64,000 nt of DNA from Eumeta japonica. Lineage: Eukaryota > Arthropoda > Insecta > Lepidoptera > Psychidae. Shown here one piece after another: positions 12,480 to 24,589 of the stretch. Numbering within the stretch: position 1 is the first letter of the stretch; every line of letters starts with the position of its first letter. The translations under genes were made by a program, and so were the position numbers. The notes beneath the pieces are model-generated. The model ran no database searches, was not told the DNA's origin, and was given only the letters and a program-made list of their open reading frames with translations. Location of the stretch: the NCBI GenBank assembly GCA_005406025.1, contig BGZK01001320.1:1-64000 (forward strand), given 5' to 3'.

Positions 12480-12730
12480 CCTAGTACTGGCGCCCTATGT
12501 AGATGTATCTGTCGCTTAAAAAGCCCTTCACAGTGCTCGCCGGGGCGTCGTTAGTATTCGAGCACGACAACAGGCACGCGTAAATAGTTAACGCGTCGCC
12601 TAAAAGGCCTGGCCGGCCGCCAGCTGGGCTGGTCGGCCCTTTTGAATAATGCATCGGAGATTTTCTTAAAAGAAACTTAACACATGACGCGCGATATGCC
12701 CGTTTTGGGGTACCGTGCTGAATGATTCGA
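12480..12730. other. CpG-rich islet, possible regulatory element
   Basis: An abrupt GC-rich block containing GGCCGGCCGCC, a homeodomain-type AATAATGCATC core and several CpG dinucleotides. No frame or splice site supports coding. A conserved non-coding element is the most likely reading. Confidence 0.3.
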
Positions 12731-12884
12731 TGCCCTTTTTTAAACTTTTAACTCACGTACAACATTTGATATTAATTTATATTTATAAATGTTGCGTATA
12801 TAAGGTCAAGAAAAAGTTTTTTCGTTTCTTATATACACGTTTAAGATAACGTATCATTATATTTTATTTACATTTAATTATAAT

Positions 12885-12960
12885 ACACACACGCACCCAC
12901 ACACACACAGCCACACACACACACACACACAAACACACACACGCACCCACGCACACATAC
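12885..12960. repeat. (CA)n-rich microsatellite
   Basis: Interrupted ACAC run with CGCACCCAC variants over about 75 bp. Confidence 0.95.
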
Positions 12961-13039
12961 ATTATATATAAGAATGAAATGAAGCAAAAATGCTGTATAA
13001 AGATCGTGTTCATTTGTATTGTCTGCTTACCCTTTCACG

Positions 13040-13080
13040 AAATATATGTGCATATATATATATTATATATATATGTATAA
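13040..13080. repeat. Palindromic TA-rich microsatellite
   Basis: Alternating AT run with GTGCATAT and TATGTATA borders that can form a hairpin. Confidence 0.8.
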
Positions 13081-14713
13081 GAAGCGGTTTTTGTCATAAC
13101 TGTCGGTATGTTGTAAATCTGGTTGAATGTTTGTCGAGAATGGTCGTTAAAGAGATTCGGTAAATTTTAATAAAATCTTGAGGAATCAATGTTGAATTCG
13201 TATTTGCGGTCTGCCTATGCTTTGAAGGTGGAACCATGATATGTCGTATTTCAGTTAGTTTTAGGCGTTTCTCAATTTAAGATTTATTCATGTATAATAC
13301 TATAGTATTGTTGTCTTATCTTGAATAAGATAATAAGATGACACTGACATTTTACCGATTAAATGACCTTCTTACTTTCTGTAATCGGGTATAAAAATCT
13401 GGGTATTAAAATTAGCCGTTTGTGGTCGAATCGCTGTCCATTTCTTGCGAGCACGAATGCGAACGTGGACATATCTAGAAAACTGATTCGTGTGTAAGTC
13501 CTAGGGCTTAAACAAGTCTCGTTGTCCGGCGAAGTCATCACAAGTAACCGGGCCTGGTTCCTTCTTTTACCTTACGAAAACATTGAAATGCTCCGTGCGC
13601 TGGTGCGATTGTTTTACCTTGAAACCCTTCTTGATGACGTCTCGCTGCTGTCAAAAGTCCTTGAGATGACTCTGACTACAGTATCAGGAACAACGCTGAA
13701 TATTAACTAGTGAATGAAAATTTTCATATTAAAATACGAAAAATTGAACACACAGTCCAAATGACTTGATGAAATGAACTCAAATATTATAACAAGGATG
13801 TTAGCCTCAAATGTGAATATTCGAGTTTTATAATGCAGGTGTTTGTTAAAATTAGTTTAGTCTTCTTGTTAAATTAAATTTTTGCATTTTACAACCGTCT
13901 GAATAATAAAAAAAATGTATGTAATATTTGATTGTCGATTGCCTGATGAAGTTAGAAAATAAACCAATGAAATGTTTTCATTATTTGATAATTTAACGTC
14001 TATTTTTTCGATGTCCAATATCGAGGATAATTATCTTATCGATTTAAATTCAAAGCGTACGAGATGCATCATTTTTATTTCTGAACATATACTTCCTCGA
14101 ATAAGTTACGAGTGGAAAAATCTTACAAAAAACTAATCCTTTGGGTGTTTATATCGTACAGTTGTAAGTACATTACAGTTTTCACCTGAAATTAATTATT
14201 AAATAGATTTACTACATATGTATAACAAATTCTACAAAGGTTTTTGTTAATAATTATACGTAGATAATATACAAATACTTGCGTGCATGTTTGATATAAA
14301 TTTTAAAAATTTGGGCGATCACGAGTGGAATATGTCTTTCCATCTGTGTAGGGACGCCTCTGTTTATGCTTCAGCTATGAGCATATGTTAGAGCGAAAAA
14401 ACTGTACATCAGTATTTCTTTTATAAACTCACACCTATTTATCAGAACGATAGGCAGAGTTCATACGACACTATCCTTGCATATCTCTGTTACTCGATCG
14501 ACATTCATCAATCGTTTCATGGAAGCTAGACGGTTTCGAGTGCTTACAGTTTGGTCTTTTTTTAAATACGCTACCCATTTGGTCCGCATAACTTTTTCAA
14601 TGGGCAATCTTTATCGACTTTTCCGGCCAACATTAAACATTGCTCCTATCGAGTGATTGCACAAAAAAATCCATGGTTGTTGTTCACGCTATTTTCACAT
14701 AAGCTCAATCAAC
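13081..14713. other. Non-coding stretch, nothing recognised
   Basis: Two overlapping 60-62 codon frames on opposite strands (13359-13710) have no homology I recognise and no splice context. No transposon ends are visible. Confidence 0.45.
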
Positions 14714-14850
14714 ATATTGGTCTGGGATCGGGATCAAATGTCGGACTTAGGAGGCTTCGAGAGACTTAGGAGGCTGCATTGAGAGCGGAGTCGGGATCAG
14801 GAGCGTAAGAGGGAGCAGGCTCGGTATCAAAAGCGATTGATATGAACGAC
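14714..14850. repeat. Drifted GGGATC / GGAGC tandem array
   Basis: Minus-orientation version of the TCCCGATC texture: 'GGGATCGGGATC', two 'ACTTAGGAGGCT' units, then 'GTCGGGATCAGGAGC'. The two near-identical 'gacttaggaggct' units at about 14743-14775 are a local duplication. Confidence 0.55.
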
Positions 14851-15019
14851 GGAGGAATCTATTCTACGTCCACGCAGCACAGATGCGGGCGAAAGCTAGC
14901 AATTCTCTAAACCAGGTATGCTAACGTTCTCATACTTTGAAATGAAAGTTGATATTGTACAATATTTTCCCTAAAAGGACTGACAACTCCCAAAAAAAAC
15001 TAAACGTAAGACACAAGGC

Positions 15020-15310
15020 GGAACCTTTTCTTGCAGTGAGATCGCTCCTTTATTATGAGGTCACGCCGCTTTCGCTCCGGTTAAGCCCGAAGGGGATCAA
15101 TTGTTATGCGAAACCCTACAACAGACAGACACTGGCCGAGTCTGGGAGAAGGATAAAAAAACGTATATGTTCCGGGTTTCTCGGAATTCCAAAAATAATG
15201 TACGGAGAACACGACATACGCGTTTGCTTTGAAAGGATTGCGTCCGTTATGCGAGGGAAGCGACACGCAAAGATTATTTATTTCCTTTTGTGAGACGCAC
15301 CGCGTATGAA
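15020..15310. other. CpG-containing islet, long open frame of doubtful meaning
   Basis: A 114-codon plus-strand frame and a 61-codon minus-strand frame overlap here. The block is richer in CpG than its neighbours and has no repeat signature. I find no protein family, no splice sites and no start context that favour translation. A conserved non-coding element is as likely. Confidence 0.25.
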
Positions 15311-16374
15311 GTAGGCTTCGATGCGGTATCCGATAGACGTGTGAGGGATTTCCGTTTTGTTATTGAAATGAAATACCTTTACCCGCATTTTGCTGGGGAG
15401 TAACATAACTTTTTAAACGTAACGGAAGTAAGACGTGACAGGTGATAGAATAATGTTTCTTAATAGAATGATTAAGAAATTCTTGTCCTGCAGATTTTGT
15501 ATCCAGCGATTTGGCTTTCAATTGCGTTTTTTTTTATTAATTATTTCATTTATAACTTGCTATGCGCATGGCTTCACCCAAGTAGACACAACTAGCTTTT
15601 TCTTTTATTTTTTATAATGAGTCCTCTTTTAAGTAATGGATACCGAAACGTGTCTATATTATTAAATTTTGAAATGACTTATTGAATTTTACTTCACTTC
15701 TAATATCTGGCACAACGGCTAAAATATACAAGCTGTGCTTCGATCGCGCATAGGAGTCACATGCACTCATAATTTTGTGGGTATTACATCGATTTTGAAT
15801 ACGAAATTCGTTGCGTAAAAAAATGTAACATAAGCCAAAACTGATATAAAGTTAAATGTGAATGCATAATATTTTTATATTACTGTATCTCCATAAACAA
15901 AAAGAAAAAGAGAAAAAATGACGAGGCACGATCACGAGTGTATAATACGAGCGACGAGCGTTGGTAGCATATATAAAAATAATTAAGAAAAAAAAAAGGT
16001 TTAAAATCATTAATCATTAAATTCGTTAAAAAACGGTATTATATTTTCACTGCAATCTCAATAGTGTTCGACAGATTATCCATTTTCGAAAAAAACTATA
16101 TCGGATATTTCTAAACCTTTCTGCCAATCCACTCGTCATACGCATCAAAATGACATAGCTGCACGTTTTTGTGGCATAAATCACGCACTCACGAACCAGT
16201 GTCTGGAATGGGCGGTAATGTTATTGTCGAAAACAAACGTTTATGATGTAATTCAAGTGTGATTTGTATTACCTATGAATTAAAGTTGTTTTTTTATTTG
16301 ATTTGCTTTGATTAATTGCGACTTCAGCAGGTACAGCAGGTGTTCACAACCCAATACTTCGAGTTACGTAGCAA
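15311..16374. other. Non-coding stretch
   Basis: No repeat or exon signals recognised. Confidence 0.45.
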
Positions 16375-16376
16375 TA

Positions 16377-16787
16377 CAGTGTGCCCCCGATAATCCGGCC
16401 CCTGTCTAATTCGGCGCCCCTTGTAATCCGACATGCCTATCACTGTTGAATGTAGAAACACAAACAATATTTATACAAATCTTCACTAATGCCTGATTAA
16501 ACAGGCCGCAACTTGTACGCGCCACCACACTACACTGTATTTTGTTCGACGCGCTTTGTTTTGATTTTTGTTGCTCAGTTCGAATTTGACTACTAAATCC
16601 GACATACATGTGTAGTATGATTTGTAGTTCAGATAAAATCTTATTATTTTGATCTGTAATTTGTCGGATTACAAGGTACTTTTTCAAAATCCGGACTATA
16701 GGGTCTTAGGCAGTTCTCATAATCCGCCAAATTCGATAGTCCGACAATGCTTTACAAAACGTTTCTCGGATTACCGGGGGTCCATTG
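16377..16787. mobile_element. Pogo/Tigger-like non-autonomous DNA transposon
   Basis: Terminal inverted repeats are visible. The left end reads CAGTGTGCCCCCGATAATCC; the right end in reverse complement reads CAATGGACCCCCGGTAATCC. The element is flanked by TA on both sides (16375-16376 and 16788-16789), the target duplication expected of the Tc1/mariner/pogo superfamily. CCCCCGATTATCCGG-type ends are typical of Tigger-like elements. At 411 bp it is too short to encode a transposase; the 93-codon minus frame at its left end reads into the terminal repeat and has no transposase motif. Sub-terminal 'AATCCG' motifs recur near both ends. Confidence 0.85.
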
Positions 16788-16789
16788 TA

Positions 16790-17904
16790 TATAAATATAC
16801 AATGTATCACTTACTTTAGATTAGGTCGTGGACAAAGTAATTTTTGTAAGCCGATTTTTCAAGCATACCCGCGGGACGAGAGGTTGTCACGTACTTTTTT
16901 TAAGGTGTTCATTAAACAACCATTATTTTTGATATATTGTCTATCTCAGTCTACATGACATTCATCTATCAGCACATGTATAAAATAAAACTAATAGTTT
17001 ATGTGTATATAGCGCACTGATTATACTAATGGATTCTGTACATTTTGAAGTGAATCTTCTTAGGTGACGATCCGATAATTGATAATTGAACGAGTATTGA
17101 CAGTGACATTTCAAGAACGCGTCACGTTTAAGCATTTCGTTACATGAAGGAGAAGAGAAATATAACGTAGAAAGAAGGAGAAAGAGAGTAATACATTCCG
17201 ACGCAATAGAAGTTGAGTAAAATAAAACGATGTATACACAACAACGATACAAAGCAATAGAATAAGATGATGTTGCGCATGCGCACCTTGTAGACGTACG
17301 CATCAGAAGCTTTATATGGAGAGCTAATTTTAATTATACTGAGTTCTATATTTAAAGCTTATTATTGTCATTTGTGATTATTTACGTTTTTTACGTTTGT
17401 GTTCTGTGATTATTTTATTATATCCGTGAAGAGTTTTTATTTAACAAGTTTCACTTCTATCGTGTGTACGATGCTGCATACGCGATTTTTTTTTAAGAAA
17501 TTTGTGAGATTTTCGCAAACTAATATAATCTCGGAACGAGGATAAAAAAAACCATTTCGTCCTTTTAATGTCACATCGACCTAAGCTTATTCCTTTATCC
17601 TCTTGGAAGGTAATGGATAGAAATTATCTTCCAACGAAAATATGCGGCAGGATTTAAGGATAAGAAGTGGATATAATATTCATTTTTACGGAATACGTAT
17701 TTTCAGTCTAACTTCCTTTGTGTTTTCAATGCTGTAACGGGTGATTAGGATTTTTAGAGTCCTGTGTTAAACGTAAAATGCCTGTGTCGTGTTGTCTCTC
17801 TTATTTTTCAGTACGTTCGCTCATTGCCCGACTGTGCATCTGTATATATTTATCTGTCTATAAAGAGCCTTTTTCTCAGGAACACGTATTGAGGCGTCAA
17901 GTAT
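16790..17904. other. Non-coding stretch
   Basis: A 113-codon minus frame (16962-17303) is open but has no recognisable domain and no flanking splice sites. The codons GTATAC/TACAAC reflect local low complexity. Nothing else is seen. Confidence 0.4.
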
Positions 17905-18200
17905 AAATTAAACCAATATATAGGTCTGTGGTCCTTGAAAATTGTAAAAAAAAACAAGCTTCTAAGTCAACGTAATCAAAAATATTGGTTGTTTACGCTT
18001 TATATTTCGGAAATTGTAGGTAAATGAAAACTTATAAGGTAATTCTTCATACAATCGTAAAAGAAAGATCTCATACCACACGTAATGAAAAAATTCTGAA
18101 GATTGGTAATTTGCAATTATGAAACACAAAAAAATATTTAATTGTAGTTATAAAATTACACTAGTAGTTGGAGTATGGACCGTGGAGACCAAAGTTTCGA
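17905..18200 (+). mobile_element. Remnant of the GGGTTCCG-type dispersed element
   Basis: Aligns by eye with 29190-29480. Shared blocks in the same order are 'GGTCCTTGAAAA/GGTTCCTTGGAG', 'AGCTTCTAAGTCAACG', 'AAATGAAAACTTATA', 'TCTCATACCACA', 'TAATTTGCAATTAT' and 'GGAGTATGGACCGTG'. The two copies therefore belong to one family. Neither has a transposase frame. Confidence 0.7.
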
Positions 18201-18959
18201 AATTGTTGGTAATGAAAACAAACAAAAATCGTCATAAATAAAAGTACAGAATATCCCCAAAAAAATATTTAAAAATATGTGTCTGTTTAAAATTACAACT
18301 TCCCCCGAGCTCCCCGCGACGTCCAATCGCCGACATTTAGAATATTTACATTTTAAACGTATTTCTTTTTAGTTAGTATATTCTAGAATGTAATAAATCT
18401 TGTTTACAATGTTTAAGTCTCGACAGTTATAGACTTCTAAGGTTTATAAACACTCGAAGAATGTGAAAGACGGATAGTCAAGAGATATACATATAGGATA
18501 CACATAACTCGAGTGCTTTTAGCAGGTAATTTTTCTGTGATTAGTGATTTCATAAGTTAAATGTGATCTTATAAAAGTGTTTAAGCGGTTTTATGGTGTT
18601 TTTTTTTTCATTTCAGTGTTGACGAACATATACTTTCTAGTTTTCTGCGTGTCTATTGTTCGTCCCATCTCTATTTTCGAACGCCAGATAGGGTCGTTTT
18701 ATAACAGTAGGGACACGTTTTTTTTCTTAAAAGTATTATAGACTCTTCGACGATCGTGTAAAAATTGAGTTTTGCTTAAGTTTACTTCGATTAAGTTCTT
18801 TAGAACTTATAAATGAGCATTCATTGAGTTTCGAAGAGATTAACTTGTTTGACTTATAAATCGGTAGAAGCCATAATATAGATTTTAATAATGTACTGAC
18901 GAATTATTCAACCTCATCCCTGCACTCATTTCCGTCATCGTACTGTACGCCTGAAGTAC

Positions 18960-19200
18960 CATCAGCACCATCTTGATTGCTGGCGATCTACCGCTTTACG
19001 CGCAATTTTCTATCAGGCACGGTAAAACTTTGGAATGATCTACCATCCTTTCAATTCGCTATGAATTTTGACTAAAGGATGTTCAAGAAAAAAAGCCTAC
19101 TCCTTTCTGAAACGTCGACAACGCACTAGTGACCCCAAGGGTGTAGGCGTGCCTAATCAGCGGCGACCTTCTACTCCATAGTGACCTGAATGCGTGTTTA
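18960..19200 (+). pseudogene. 3' end of a LINE reverse-transcriptase ORF plus tail
   Basis: The segment near 19031-19130 reads, with one frameshift, WNDLPSFQFAMNFD then MFKKKAYSFLKRRQRT. This is the C-terminal signature of insect non-LTR retroposon ORF2 products ('WN.LPS....F...FK....FL'). It is followed by the 'CAACGCACTAGTGACCC' tail. An in-frame stop and a frameshift show it is dead. Only the last 40 or so codons remain, a typical 5'-truncated LINE copy. Confidence 0.7.
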
Positions 19201-19469
19201 CCAGTCAAAAGTACTATTAAAGAAAAATATATTCCTTAAATAAAAAATAGATATTCTCAGTCTGTAGTATTCTATCTTGTTTTTGTTCTATTGGATCATT
19301 CCATTTCAAGCATCCAAATATAAATTTCGGATTAATACAAATAAAAAAGTAAATAATACATTTAACGAAGTATATATTACAGCGTTACGATGACCTGTGC
19401 TATCTTCAACAGTAAACGGAGATAAACGATCTGTTTTCTCATTTCCCTAATATAGGTTTCCAGTTCATT

Positions 19470-19720
19470 TGTCGACCTACCGGAATTTGAAGCACGGTAC
19501 AAACAGCGCGTGCGAATGTGTACCTGATCGGCGGTTCAATAGGGCGGGCGGCCGTAAGGGCGAGCGGCGCCCCTCGGCGGGGCGGAGCGGCGGACCGCTT
19601 GGCGCGCTTTGCATACGCCTAGCGCGCCTGTGCTCGGTCTCGTTAGTCGGCGTGCGTGTATGTCGCTCCGGCTTGATACTTCCAGGACGGTGCGCCGGAG
19701 TAGTCTAGATGTGAAATGGT
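19470..19720. promoter_or_regulatory. Strong CpG-rich islet, candidate promoter or 5' exon
   Basis: This is the most GC-rich block in the left half of the window, with GCGGGCGG, GGCGCCCC and repeated CpG. It contains an octamer-like TATGCAAAG on the minus strand. It rises abruptly from AT-rich flanks. The plus strand is open for 79 codons, but the predicted peptide is arginine/glycine-biased and has no family resemblance. I see no convincing splice donor. A transcription start region or conserved enhancer is more likely than a coding exon. Confidence 0.3.
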
Positions 19721-20494
19721 ATTAGCCCATCGATCGATGTCGTCCGACGCTTGTATCGAGAGCTGTACAGTTTTATATTATTATTGATTTAAAAAAAAAT
19801 GAATGCGTCAGGGGACACCCGGCAGATGTGAAACATCAAAACTCTTGTATACTATTGTAATTGGAATATGATGAGGACGACAGGTATTGCGAATGAAAAG
19901 AAGAAGTTCATGATTTTCATTGACCACATTTAATATTACATTTAATTAATTAACTCTGTTACAGTAGCGTTAGAGTTTGTTTCTCGTAGACTATCCTTTC
20001 ATTTCATGAAAGTTACAATTGACCGATGATACCTAAAGTATGAAACGTACATTTTGGATGTAACATTCACTATCACTCGTTTTGGAAACTTTGTAAAAAT
20101 AACGAAATTTAAACTTCTTTATTTTAACATTAATTTAAACACTAATTATTGTTATAAAAAGCTTCATTACCAGAGGAAATACGAGGAAATCATATGCACA
20201 TGGTGTATATCAAAATCAAGCGTCTACTCAATTTTAGGACGTCTTGCTTTTAGCCCAGTCCAATGCGTGTATAGAAGTTTCACATTAAAAAAAAAGTGGG
20301 TAATCAATTGGTCTGTGCTTCGTTTAGAAAAAGTGTTTGATTGGTTGTTGTTATTTGTTGTTGTTGGTAAGTTCTATTAGGCTACTACTGAGGCGTATCT
20401 AATGTATTATCTGGGGTGTGATCAAGATCGGAAGATCTTAGACGTACTGTCCTCCGCTTCAGCCCCGTGTAGCTCGATGGTTGCCGACGATGTC

Positions 20495-20660
20495 ACCAAT
20501 GTGGAGACAAAGTCTTAGTGCGCTTTTTGAAGCGCTGAGGGAGCGATTTAATTCGACTTAAAACCTCCCCAGTGAATTCGTCAGTGTTCAACATCGAACT
20601 CGGTACATTCCGGTTTCGAGGCGAAGCTCTGAACCACCACAGCTCTTAGAGTGGTGAATA
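20495..20660 (+). repeat. Dispersed repeat, CGAGGCAC...GAGCGATTTAATTC family
   Basis: Second copy of the family at 9735-9812 and 33060-33205. Blocks 'GAGCGATTTAATTCGACTTA', 'ATCGAACTCGGTAC' and 'CGGTTTCGAGGCGAAGCTCT' are recognisable. Confidence 0.55.
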
Positions 20661-22690
20661 CTAAATACGAGTATAATTATTTATATTCATATGAATGTAA
20701 ATAAAAACAATAGCCCTTTCTAAGTAATGTTCGTTATATCAAGTCTTATGGTTAGACAGCTGTAGAATAAAATATTCGAGTATCATGTAGCTGTTCTAAG
20801 TTATAAATGTTAATAAGAAAAATATGTAGCTTTGTTATATCGAGAATTTCGTTAAAAGTTTTGTTCGATACAACAGTTCCATTTTTGTTGAAAGCAAATA
20901 GCAAACGTTGACAATTCAATGAAAAACTATTCTATATTTCTTATAAAAGCCAACTTTTGATTAAAAATGTCAATATTAAATGTGACCGGTCTTCATATTT
21001 CGTAAAGAAATGTAATAACACTTTCGATAAATTATTCGAGGTAAAGGTAAATAACATTGATAAAATTCAAGTAATCCAGACCGTTATTGGGAATGCGCAG
21101 ACCGCGTGCACGGAAGTGGGGACCGAGGGAGTGCGGCGCGGGACTGCTCGACTGTATTGAAAAAGTTTTATGAATCCGGACATCCACCTCGTTCCGTCGT
21201 CATCGCTAGGTGATAAGACGCGATGCTCGCTCTTGCGCTATTATTTTATTTATCACTATGAATACTAGCGCCGTGCCTGGATTATCTTCTGTGCACTTAG
21301 ATCCTGGCTACGGTAGGGTTTAATTATAATATGTATTTTCTTGTCAAGATTCAAACCTAATGGTTCTCGCATATGAGTATACAGTATCTATATAAACTCC
21401 TATCAAAATTGACTACTTGTTATAAAAGTTAATGCTACGGAAATTCAAAGAGCTTCCTCATTAAAAGGAAATCCTTGTCACAGCATCAGGTCGAAACTTT
21501 CTGCCTACTGTACCTTCATCGAATAAATACGTGTATGCCAAAATTTTAGCTCAGTTAATTACTTATAAGAGAGTGGTTTAAAGCTTACTTGCTAAAATTA
21601 ACCAAAACAATCATTAAGTACAACAAAAGTTAGGAGTCAAGTTGAATCAAAGCTCGTAGGCAGTGCATGCTCCTTATCGTATGTTAGAAAAACAATTCTT
21701 CAAATGACTCTTTTTTTATATAAATGCATATAGAATTAAGAAATACATAAAGATTTATGTAAATTTAAGAAGTGTATATACAGTTTGATTAGCATCAGTG
21801 TTTCTTTATAGCACTCGGTTAAAATTACAGGAGTTTTAATTTACGAGGTTACATTGATAAGCTAAGCAGATGATATGCACAGCATTTCGCAGCTTATGCG
21901 TATACTCTTTGCTGGTTAATGTCTTTTATAAAAATACTAATATAATAAAGCTGTCAATGGGAATTAAAAAATATGACGGCTAGAGTAATAATCATAAACG
22001 TCAACCAATCAAATAAACTGTGGTATCTGTAGGCAATACAAGCGCTCTGTGGTGCGTCGACGCTGTCGGGACGACGCGGGTGCAGTGAACCGAACGCGGG
22101 CGGATGTGCAAGGGCAGACGTCGCATTCTGATGTGTCGCGTTTTCTGAGTTGAATGTTCTTGTATAGTTTTTTTATTGTAGTTCTATTATATTTTACTAG
22201 TACTACTTAGTAGATACCTTACTGTTTCTTATTTCGACAGTTTTTGACTAGGTATTGCTCTAGCGATTGAGTTTGTATGGATTTTGTCATTGTAATACAA
22301 AATTTCGATGTAGTACAAAGCCGCGCACTTCTTCCTCCAGGTCCCAAATTATCGTTCTGTCAGTTTGTACTACTATGCCTTCAGCGGTTTAGTCTTGAAA
22401 AGACAACGCTCAGATAGACAAAGCTACATACAACATTATAATATTAGCAGGAATAGATCGAATAGTTTGATCTCAATCAGATTCATTATTACGTATACGA
22501 AGATAGGAATTCGTAAGTCTATTTTTTTTGCAGCGGTAAAATATCTAATTCCCACGCCAGCCACTAGTGTTAGCAATAAAGCCAGTATTTTTCATAAGAA
22601 ATATACATCACGTATAACGCATTAGCAGACCGAAAAAAAGGAAGCATTCCAAAAAGTACGACCAAAGCAAGATACAGAGTAACATAATAC
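20661..22690. other. Mostly AT-rich non-coding, with two small CpG-rich patches
   Basis: Patches at 21090-21250 and 22040-22140 are GC/CpG-rich, the latter with GTGCAGTGAACCGAACG. Neither shows splice sites or a protein-like frame. They may be promoter or enhancer elements. Confidence 0.3.
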
Positions 22691-22701
22691 AGACCCCTCA
22701 C

Positions 22702-22747
22702 CTGCTCCGCGGTCGCGTCGAGGGCTGTCTGCAGCGAGAACGGCCAT
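22702..22747 (-). CDS. Candidate first coding exon (unidentified gene, partial)
   Basis: On the minus strand an ATG (22745-22747) in context ATCGATGG opens 15 codons reading MAVLAADSPRRDRGA. It then meets a near-consensus splice donor, CAG|GTGAGG, at 22702/22701, leaving phase 1. Upstream lies a plausible promoter (TATA at 22858-22867, CCAAT at 22898-22902) and a 5' UTR of roughly 80-90 bases. No downstream exon could be paired with it among minus-strand sequence to the left. The peptide is basic and not a signal peptide. It may be chance, but promoter, start and donor occur in the right order and spacing. Confidence 0.3.
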
Positions 22748-22857
22748 CGATAGCTCTCGACGGAACCTCTTGCCGGGGGATTCGGAACTCGATTACTTTC
22801 CTGTCTCCGCTCTTATTTTCTACTTCTACACGTTATACAGACTCTATATATATCCTT

Positions 22858-22902
22858 CTTTTATATACGGACGTGCGTTACGATGCTCGGGACTTTGATT
22901 GG
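22858..22902 (-). promoter_or_regulatory. CCAAT plus TATA core promoter (minus strand)
   Basis: Minus-strand CAACCAATCAAAG (CCAAT box at 22898-22902) is followed about 30 bp downstream by TATATAAAAG (22858-22867), a near-perfect TATA box. Transcription would start around 22825-22835 and run leftward into the ATG at 22747. A second TATATATA run at 22845-22852 may be coincidental. Confidence 0.4.
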
Positions 22903-23589
22903 TTGAGATCGGAGAAGTGGAGCTTAGTGTGCTTCACACTATTTATAAGTATCGTACTAAATTATTAATTAATTATTAATTAATGTCGTACTCAACACTT
23001 TGTATCGATGGGTTAAAATAGTGTAACCCTTGTGTTTTCGTCTATTCTTCTCAAGGCGAATCGGCATTCGGAATGGATATTAATATTAATGTCGAGGAGA
23101 ATTCGTTAATGACGTGTTTCAAGTGTAATTCTGTTACTTACGAAATAAAGACATTTTTTGATTTCATTCCATTTACTATCCCTAGGTTTTACGTGGTTTT
23201 AAAACGAATATTTTACAATAATTATTAATTACGGTATCGTAATAGTTATATGCTTTACCTTTGTTTAGCTTTAATTTCAACTCCTGATATATTAGTTTAT
23301 TTCTATTTTTTTTTTAATTTCAACATAAGAATTTGTATCATTTTAACACATTAATTATAAAATAATAACTATTTGGTATCAAACTATTAATCAAAATTTG
23401 CCTAGAATATTTCTTTTTTATATGTATTTACTATAAAAATTGTTATTTATCTATCTCCATTTCTCACAGCATAAATTACATCGTATGAATGCTCTGTAAA
23501 TTAAAAGGCGTCGAGATAAAGAGAGAGGTTAGAGTCTAAAGTCTTTTTCAGCGTTACGTTCTCATACCGCGTAAATTGACACCCGGGGC

Positions 23590-23800
23590 CTCGTGCAACG
23601 GGGTTATCGTGAAATATGATAGAGCGGCGTGAATTAATGACGAGCTGCCGCCGTCGCAGGCGCCGCGCACAAAGGCCGGCCGCGCCGAGGGCCGCCCGCC
23701 CTCCATTGTTAGGCGCTCGCAGATTGGGCGGAAAATTTGTCAAAATCGCGTCCTCTTCGAGCGGAACACCGTTCTTGAATATGAAACGAGCCGATCGGGG
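23590..23800. promoter_or_regulatory. CpG-rich islet with Sox-type sites, candidate conserved element
   Basis: A compact block carrying GGCGCCGCGC, GGCCGGCCGCG and GGGCCGCCCGCC. It also has an ACAAAGG site and a textbook CCATTGTT Sox-type site about 35 bp apart. Both strands are open for 80-119 codons, as expected of GC-rich DNA without stops, and neither product resembles a protein. Regulatory function is inferred only from composition and motif content. Confidence 0.3.
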
Positions 23801-24589
23801 AGTTATTAAAGGCAAGGTTTTTATCTTTGCTTTTTCCTTTGCATTTTTATTGATTTGCACTTATTAGAGCAACATTTGATGGGTATTTAAAAGAAAACTC
23901 TGTGTCTATGCTGTTTCGCGTACATAAACTGTGTTTTAATTATGGATATGATTACTTGTGGATACATGGATACATATAAATATAGATAGGTATGGATACA
24001 TGCATATACTTATGGTCACATGGAACATAATCGTGCATTTTTTACGTACGAAATATGATGCCACGTTCTATACTAAGTTTCTTGATACAGGATTTGATCA
24101 ATTTTGAACTAGGCAAAGCAGATACTTCAAACGAAGAAATGTGAAATGACTTCTAGGACGCCTAGCGGGAGATCAAGATAAGTGAGCGAAAATTTGCTAT
24201 AAATTTTACTCGTTCTACTTTTCCATTTTTGACGTTATTATTATCAATAGATATTGTCAATAAAATATTATTTAAGGAGGGTAAAAAAATCAAATTCTAA
24301 TTTCACGATTAATTTCCATGTGCAATTATCAAATACTGTACTGGTTTACAGCATTTTTGCGCATGTGACATGTATACCTTTTTTATAGCTTTTCTAGCTA
24401 GAAATAAGAACAAGAAATAGTTCTCTATTTGATTACGTGTGAAAAGTATGCAAAAAACCGACTACATAAAATTTGTACATAGAAATGATTCATTGAAAGA
24501 TAACAAACGTCCATTTATAATTTTTTTCTCTTAAATAGACTCCGATTGTTTAAAAATAAACAGTTTTGTTTTTCCTGTCATTTTCAACA

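Noticed and set aside
12885..12960. Regular spacing of CACAC blocks considered as CRISPR-like or satellite
   Set aside because: It is a simple dinucleotide microsatellite. No repeat-spacer structure exists anywhere in the window.
14949..15293. 114-codon plus-strand frame
   Set aside because: No family resemblance, no splice context, and the opposite strand is open over the same DNA. Kept only as a CpG-containing islet.
16962..17303. 113-codon minus-strand frame
   Set aside because: Low-complexity hydrophobic/serine-rich translation of unremarkable AT-rich DNA, with no supporting signal.
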